From positions 1 to 6,257 of the forward strand of contig JAMOPP010000181.1 of assembly GCA_027064405.1 (NCBI GenBank): a stretch of DNA of 6,257 nucleotides. The letters run 5' to 3'. The position numbers and the translations under genes are program-made. The notes beneath the pieces were generated by a model, which ran no database searches, had not been told where the DNA came from, and was given only the letters and a program-made list of their open reading frames with translations. The DNA is from Desulfurellales bacterium. GTDB taxonomy: Bacteria > Campylobacterota_A > Desulfurellia > Desulfurellales > Hippeaceae. Below are positions 5,859 to 6,257 of the stretch, in pieces (position 1 is the stretch's first letter; every line of letters starts with the position of its first letter).

Positions 5859-6257
5859 CTATTCTTCTCCCAATCCAAACCTTGCAAATCTTCTTACAAC
5901 AACATTTTCACCCATTTTTGCTATCGCATTCTCTATTATGTTTTTGACTTTTAGGCTACTGTCTTTAATAAATACCTGGTCTACAAGACAAGATTCTTCA
6001 AAGTATTTTTCTATTTTTCCTTCAACAATTTTATCAAGCATATTTTCAGGTTTACCCTCAGACTTTAGCTGCTCTTTTAAAATATTTTTTTCTTTTTCAA
6101 TAACATCCTCAGGAACCTCTTCTCTTGAAATATACAAAGGATTTGTTGCAGCTATCTGCATAGCAATATCTTTGCATAAATTTGAAAATTCATCTGTATT
6201 TGCAACAAAATCAGTCTCGCAGTTAATTTCAACCAACACACCTATTTTGCCACCTGC
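5859..6257 (-). CDS. tsf: Elongation factor Ts, 5' end truncated by window
   Basis: EF-Ts recharges EF-Tu by exchanging GDP for GTP. The frame is open to the right edge, giving 132 visible residues; the true start, the N-terminal UBA-like domain and part of the core lie outside. The visible part begins AGGKIGVLVEINCETDFVAN, containing the TDFV motif that inserts into EF-Tu to displace the nucleotide's Mg. It continues through DIAMQIAATNPLYISREEVP, GKPENMLDKIVEGKIEKY and a short C-terminal end VVRRFARFGLGEE. That early end points to the compact EF-Ts form of about 200 residues rather than the longer one of about 280-300 with an extra coiled-coil subdomain. The GTG at 6239 is an internal Val codon, not a start. 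rpsB is the usual upstream neighbour. The TAG stop directly abuts the pyrH TTG start. Confidence 0.97.
   Translation of the reverse strand, partial: AGGKIGVLVEINCETDFVANTDEFSNLCKDIAMQIAATNPLYISREEVPEDVIEKEKNILKEQLKSEGKPENMLDKIVEGKIEKYFEESCLVDQVFIKDSSLKVKNIIENAIAKMGENVVVRRFARFGLGEE
5867..5871 (-). promoter_or_regulatory. Shine-Dalgarno site of pyrH within the 3' end of tsf
   Basis: The minus strand reads GGGAG followed by eight bases (AAGAATAG) and the TTG start of pyrH at 5858. It lies inside the last codons of tsf and is the main evidence, with motif conservation, for the non-ATG start. Confidence 0.75.

Larger units (their letters stand above)
1..6257 (-). other. Single tightly packed operon segment tsf-pyrH-frr-uppS-cdsA-dxr-rseP-ispG
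   Basis: All eight genes are co-directional. Junctions in order of transcription: tsf/pyrH abut (0 bases), pyrH/frr 18-base gap, frr/uppS 1-base overlap (TAATG), uppS/cdsA 4-base overlap (GTGA), cdsA/dxr 16-base overlap, dxr/rseP 1-base gap, rseP/ispG 4-base overlap (ATGA). No GC-rich hairpin plus U-run terminator appears between genes, so one transcript with coupled translation is the simplest reading. The promoter is expected beyond the right edge, and the transcript end beyond the left edge. Confidence 0.85.

Noticed and set aside
6237..6239. GTG at 6239 as the start of tsf
   Set aside because: The frame continues to the window edge with conserved EF-Ts sequence (AGGKIG before the Val), so this is an internal codon of a gene cut by the edge.

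Overview
The window is a solid block of eight genes, all on the minus strand, so transcription runs from the right edge (base 6257) to the left edge (base 1). In that order they are: tsf (5' end cut off by the window), pyrH, frr, uppS, cdsA, dxr, rseP and ispG (3' end cut off). No stretch above 20 bases is non-coding. The largest gap is 18 bases, between pyrH and frr. Every other junction touches or overlaps, or has a single base between the genes. I see no internal terminator, no convincing internal promoter, no RNA gene, no mobile element and no CRISPR array.

The layout is the widespread bacterial 'translation plus envelope lipid' operon, which normally begins with rpsB just upstream of tsf (expected off the right edge). 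Three themes share one transcript. tsf and frr serve protein synthesis (elongation factor recharging and ribosome recycling). pyrH makes UDP for RNA and nucleotide-sugar synthesis. The rest build or police the membrane: dxr and ispG are two steps of the MEP isoprenoid pathway, uppS condenses isoprenoid units into the C55 carrier for peptidoglycan, cdsA activates phosphatidate for phospholipid synthesis, and rseP is the site-2 membrane protease.

The DNA is AT-rich (roughly one third G+C by eye, with pyrH richer than its neighbours) and the proteins are rich in Lys, Ile and Asn. The order frr-uppS-cdsA-dxr-rseP-ispG is not the gammaproteobacterial one (dxr before uppS). It occurs in clostridia and in Deferribacterota/former deltaproteobacteria-like lineages. 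The PyrH segment around the GMDRASADYMGMLATVMN motif looks to me more like the second group. A low-GC Gram-negative anaerobe of that kind is my best guess, at low confidence.

I found no previously undescribed system. Points worth a second look are small: tsf and pyrH lie in the same frame separated only by a UAG stop and a UUG start; the rseP ribosome-binding site is made from the last two codons of dxr; there is a 16-base cdsA/dxr overlap; a slippery A-run in dxr is followed by a small hairpin; and there is an Asn-to-Asp change in a normally conserved Dxr motif.
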